From Planctomyces sp. SH-PL62 (GTDB lineage: Bacteria; Planctomycetota; Planctomycetia; Isosphaerales; Isosphaeraceae), in NCBI RefSeq assembly GCF_001610895.1, contig NZ_CP011273.1, positions 5,518,001 to 5,582,000 on the forward strand: DNA of 64,000 nucleotides, written 5' to 3'. Each line of letters begins with the position of its first letter. The stretch's first letter is position 1. The notes below the pieces were generated by a model, which did not search any database, had not been told where the DNA came from, and saw nothing but the letters and a program-made list of their open reading frames with translations. Both the position numbers and the translations under genes were made by a program. Below are positions 62,541-64,000 of the stretch, piece after piece.

Positions 62541-63620
62541 TCATCGGCCCTCGCCCACCCACTCCTCGTCGAAGACCGCCCGGTTGACGACCGATCGCCC
62601 TTCCGAGGTGTAGACGACCTGGATGGAGCCGTCCCGCGCCTGGATGGCGAGCGGATAGCCGTAGTCGCCGTCCCCCTCGGCGATGTTCCGGCGCACGGGC
62701 CAGGAGCGGTCCAGGTCGGGCGAGAGGGCGACGGTCAGGGGGGTGCGGCGGCTCATGCTGTCGTTGAAGATCAGCAGCAGGTTCCCCTTGCGGGTCTTGA
62801 GCAGGTCGACGGCCGCGTTGGGGTTCGGAAAGGCCGAGTCCCGCCCCTCCGACCAGGTCTGGCCGCCGTCGCGCGATTCCGAGCGGACGATGTGGCCGAT
62901 GGTCTCCGGCTTGTAGTCGCCCGCGCGTCGGCAATAGGCCACGAGGTTCCCCGGCGACACCTCCGCGGGAGCGGGCTGGAGATTCCCCTTCGGCGAGACG
63001 ATCCGGCCGGTCGACGTCCAGGCTTTCGTCCCGGGGTCGTAGCGGAGGAAGAACGAGTACGTGTCCGCCCCGCTGGCCTCGGTGTCGGCGCCCGTCTCGT
63101 GATACAGCGGCAGCAGGTACTCGCCGGTGCTCAGGACGATCGGCCGGTTGCGGACCAGCGTCCCTTCCTCCATCACCAGGAGCGAGGCGTCGGACCAGGT
63201 CTCCGCGCCGTCGGAGGAGAGCTTGGCCGCGACCCGCGAGGTCGACCAGGTGTCGCCGTAGCGGACGACGTAGAAGAGCCAGACCAGGCCGTCGGGGGCC
63301 TCCCAGACCACGGCGTTGCCGACCGAGTGGAACGGGTCGTGCGCGATCCGCTTCGGGGCGGTCCAGGCGTCCGTCCCCTTCTTGAGCCGCGAGCCGAAGA
63401 CGCCGGTGTCGGTCGCGTACTCCCCCTCGCCGCCGTAATAGACGAGGTAGAGGTCGCCGTTCGCCAGCTCGGTCAGAGCGGCCGGGTGCTTGTACGGCCC
63501 GGTCTTCACCTCGGGCCCGAAGATCCGCTCGATGCGCAGGTCGCCGGCCCGGGAAAGGCTCGCGAGGGTCGTCCCCAGCATGGCCCCGACGAGGAGTGTG
63601 ACGGCCGCCCGGCGCTTCAT
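62541..63620 (-). CDS. Secreted sialidase-family (BNR-repeat) protein
   Basis: The 359-residue product from the ATG at 63620 (GGAAGGACGGGACTC upstream) has a signal peptide ending near LSRAG. It shows a six-bladed sialidase-like propeller with Asp-box-like repeats: SRDGGQTWSEGRDSAFPNPN (S-x-D-x-G-x-x-W), SSDGAETWSDASLLVMEEGT, and TGPYKHPAALTELANGDLYL, a typical BNR start. The catalytic arginine triad and tyrosine/glutamate pair of true sialidases cannot be confirmed by eye. Such proteins in planctomycetes are likely glycan-binding or hydrolytic exoenzymes. It converges on gdhA with 79 bases between stops. Confidence 0.82.
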   Translation of the reverse strand: MKRRAAVTLLVGAMLGTTLASLSRAGDLRIERIFGPEVKTGPYKHPAALTELANGDLYLVYYGGEGEYATDTGVFGSRLKKGTDAWTAPKRIAHDPFHSVGNAVVWEAPDGLVWLFYVVRYGDTWSTSRVAAKLSSDGAETWSDASLLVMEEGTLVRNRPIVLSTGEYLLPLYHETGADTEASGADTYSFFLRYDPGTKAWTSTGRIVSPKGNLQPAPAEVSPGNLVAYCRRAGDYKPETIGHIVRSESRDGGQTWSEGRDSAFPNPNAAVDLLKTRKGNLLLIFNDSMSRRTPLTVALSPDLDRSWPVRRNIAEGDGDYGYPLAIQARDGSIQVVYTSEGRSVVNRAVFDEEWVGEGR

Positions 63621-64000
63621 GAGTCCCGTCCTTCCCGATATGGAGTGAATCGGCGTCCCGCGCGTCCCCGGGCCGGCCGAGCCCATCGTGGCATCGCGGC
63701 GGGCGCGACGCAAGCGCGAGGCCGCCGCGCCCGACAAGGTCCATCGGAAGACCCTGGGCAGTCCTCGATCGCGTCTCCGGGGCGGCCCTTAGTCGGAACG
63801 CTGTACACGCCGGGATTCGCTAAAAATTGTTCATGCTGCGTAAGACATCGCTTGTCCGTGCGTCGTGTTCATTTTGGCGAAGCCTTACATCGAGTCCTTA
63901 ACCGCCCGCGAACCATCGAGGGATCATCACTCGTCGCTGCGATCGATCACCAACACTTTTCGAGCCCCCCCAATGAACAATCCCAATCCCCCTTATGATC
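63621..64000. other. Right-edge region without a supported gene
   Basis: 380 bases at the end of the window. It is lower in GC than the genes, with AT-rich stretches such as CTAAAAATTGTTC near 63821, so it probably holds promoter DNA for the sialidase gene or a gene beyond the window. No motif could be assigned. Confidence 0.4.

Overview
The window is a high-GC chromosomal segment that looks like a planctomycete, most plausibly of the family Isosphaeraceae. The evidence is gene content: a PSD1/DUF1549-DUF1553 planctomycete cytochrome next to a DUF1501 gene, a DUF1559 pseudopilin with its lipoprotein partner, a DUF1080 hydrolase, DUF1570 proteins and many secreted proteins of unknown role. Coding density is high and operons are short, with frequent 1-4 bp stop/start overlaps.

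Layout. 1-6.8 kb: a complete urease cluster on the minus strand (urea transporter, ureA, ureB, ureC, ureE, ureF, ureG, ureD), divergent from an OprP-type porin (7.0-8.7 kb). 8.7-11.5 kb: a minus-strand trio of phosphoribosyltransferase (broken by a one-base G-tract deletion), dienelactone-hydrolase-like esterase and erythromycin esterase. 12-15.2 kb: tig, two clpP genes and tRNA-Gly, ended by a strong terminator. 15.7-21.5 kb: an FHA protein, an HTH/S24 regulator that lacks its catalytic residues, a PII-like protein, a lipoprotein, csrA, a DUF1570 metalloprotease-like protein and tRNA-Pro. 21.9-25.8 kb: selO, then an IS5-type and an IS630-type element lying back to back inside the remnant of a GntR-family gene.

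25.9-37 kb: an accessory catabolic locus. An intact FCD-type GntR regulator (paralogue of the remnant) and its DUF1559/lipoprotein neighbours diverge from PSD1 cytochrome (also frameshifted in a G tract), DUF1501, an aspartoacylase/AstE-like hydrolase, a mandelate-racemase-like enolase-superfamily enzyme and an MFS transporter. The divergent region holds two copies of a paired TTGTCTACAA operator module.

37-50.8 kb: NUDIX-fabI, a membrane glycosyltransferase-like protein, 5-oxoprolinase genes pxpB-pxpA (pxpC is 7 kb away), thiO, DUF1080, ribokinase, clpS, an RlmI-like methyltransferase and a DtxR/FeoA regulator. 50.8-64 kb: secreted proteins, including a cytochrome fused to a metallopeptidase-like domain that lacks HExxH and a carboxypeptidase-regulatory-repeat protein ending in a thioredoxin domain; an SDR/ruvX/mannose-1-phosphate guanylyltransferase operon; a STAS protein; gdhA; and a sialidase-like protein.

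The most unusual signals are the GntR locus with its modular operators, the two displaced gene 3' ends (GntR and SDR), the double IS insertion at one TA dinucleotide, the phosphoribosyltransferase/esterase trio, and two independent one-base G-tract deletions. All functional statements rest on reading the sequence and on recalled family knowledge; no database search was run.
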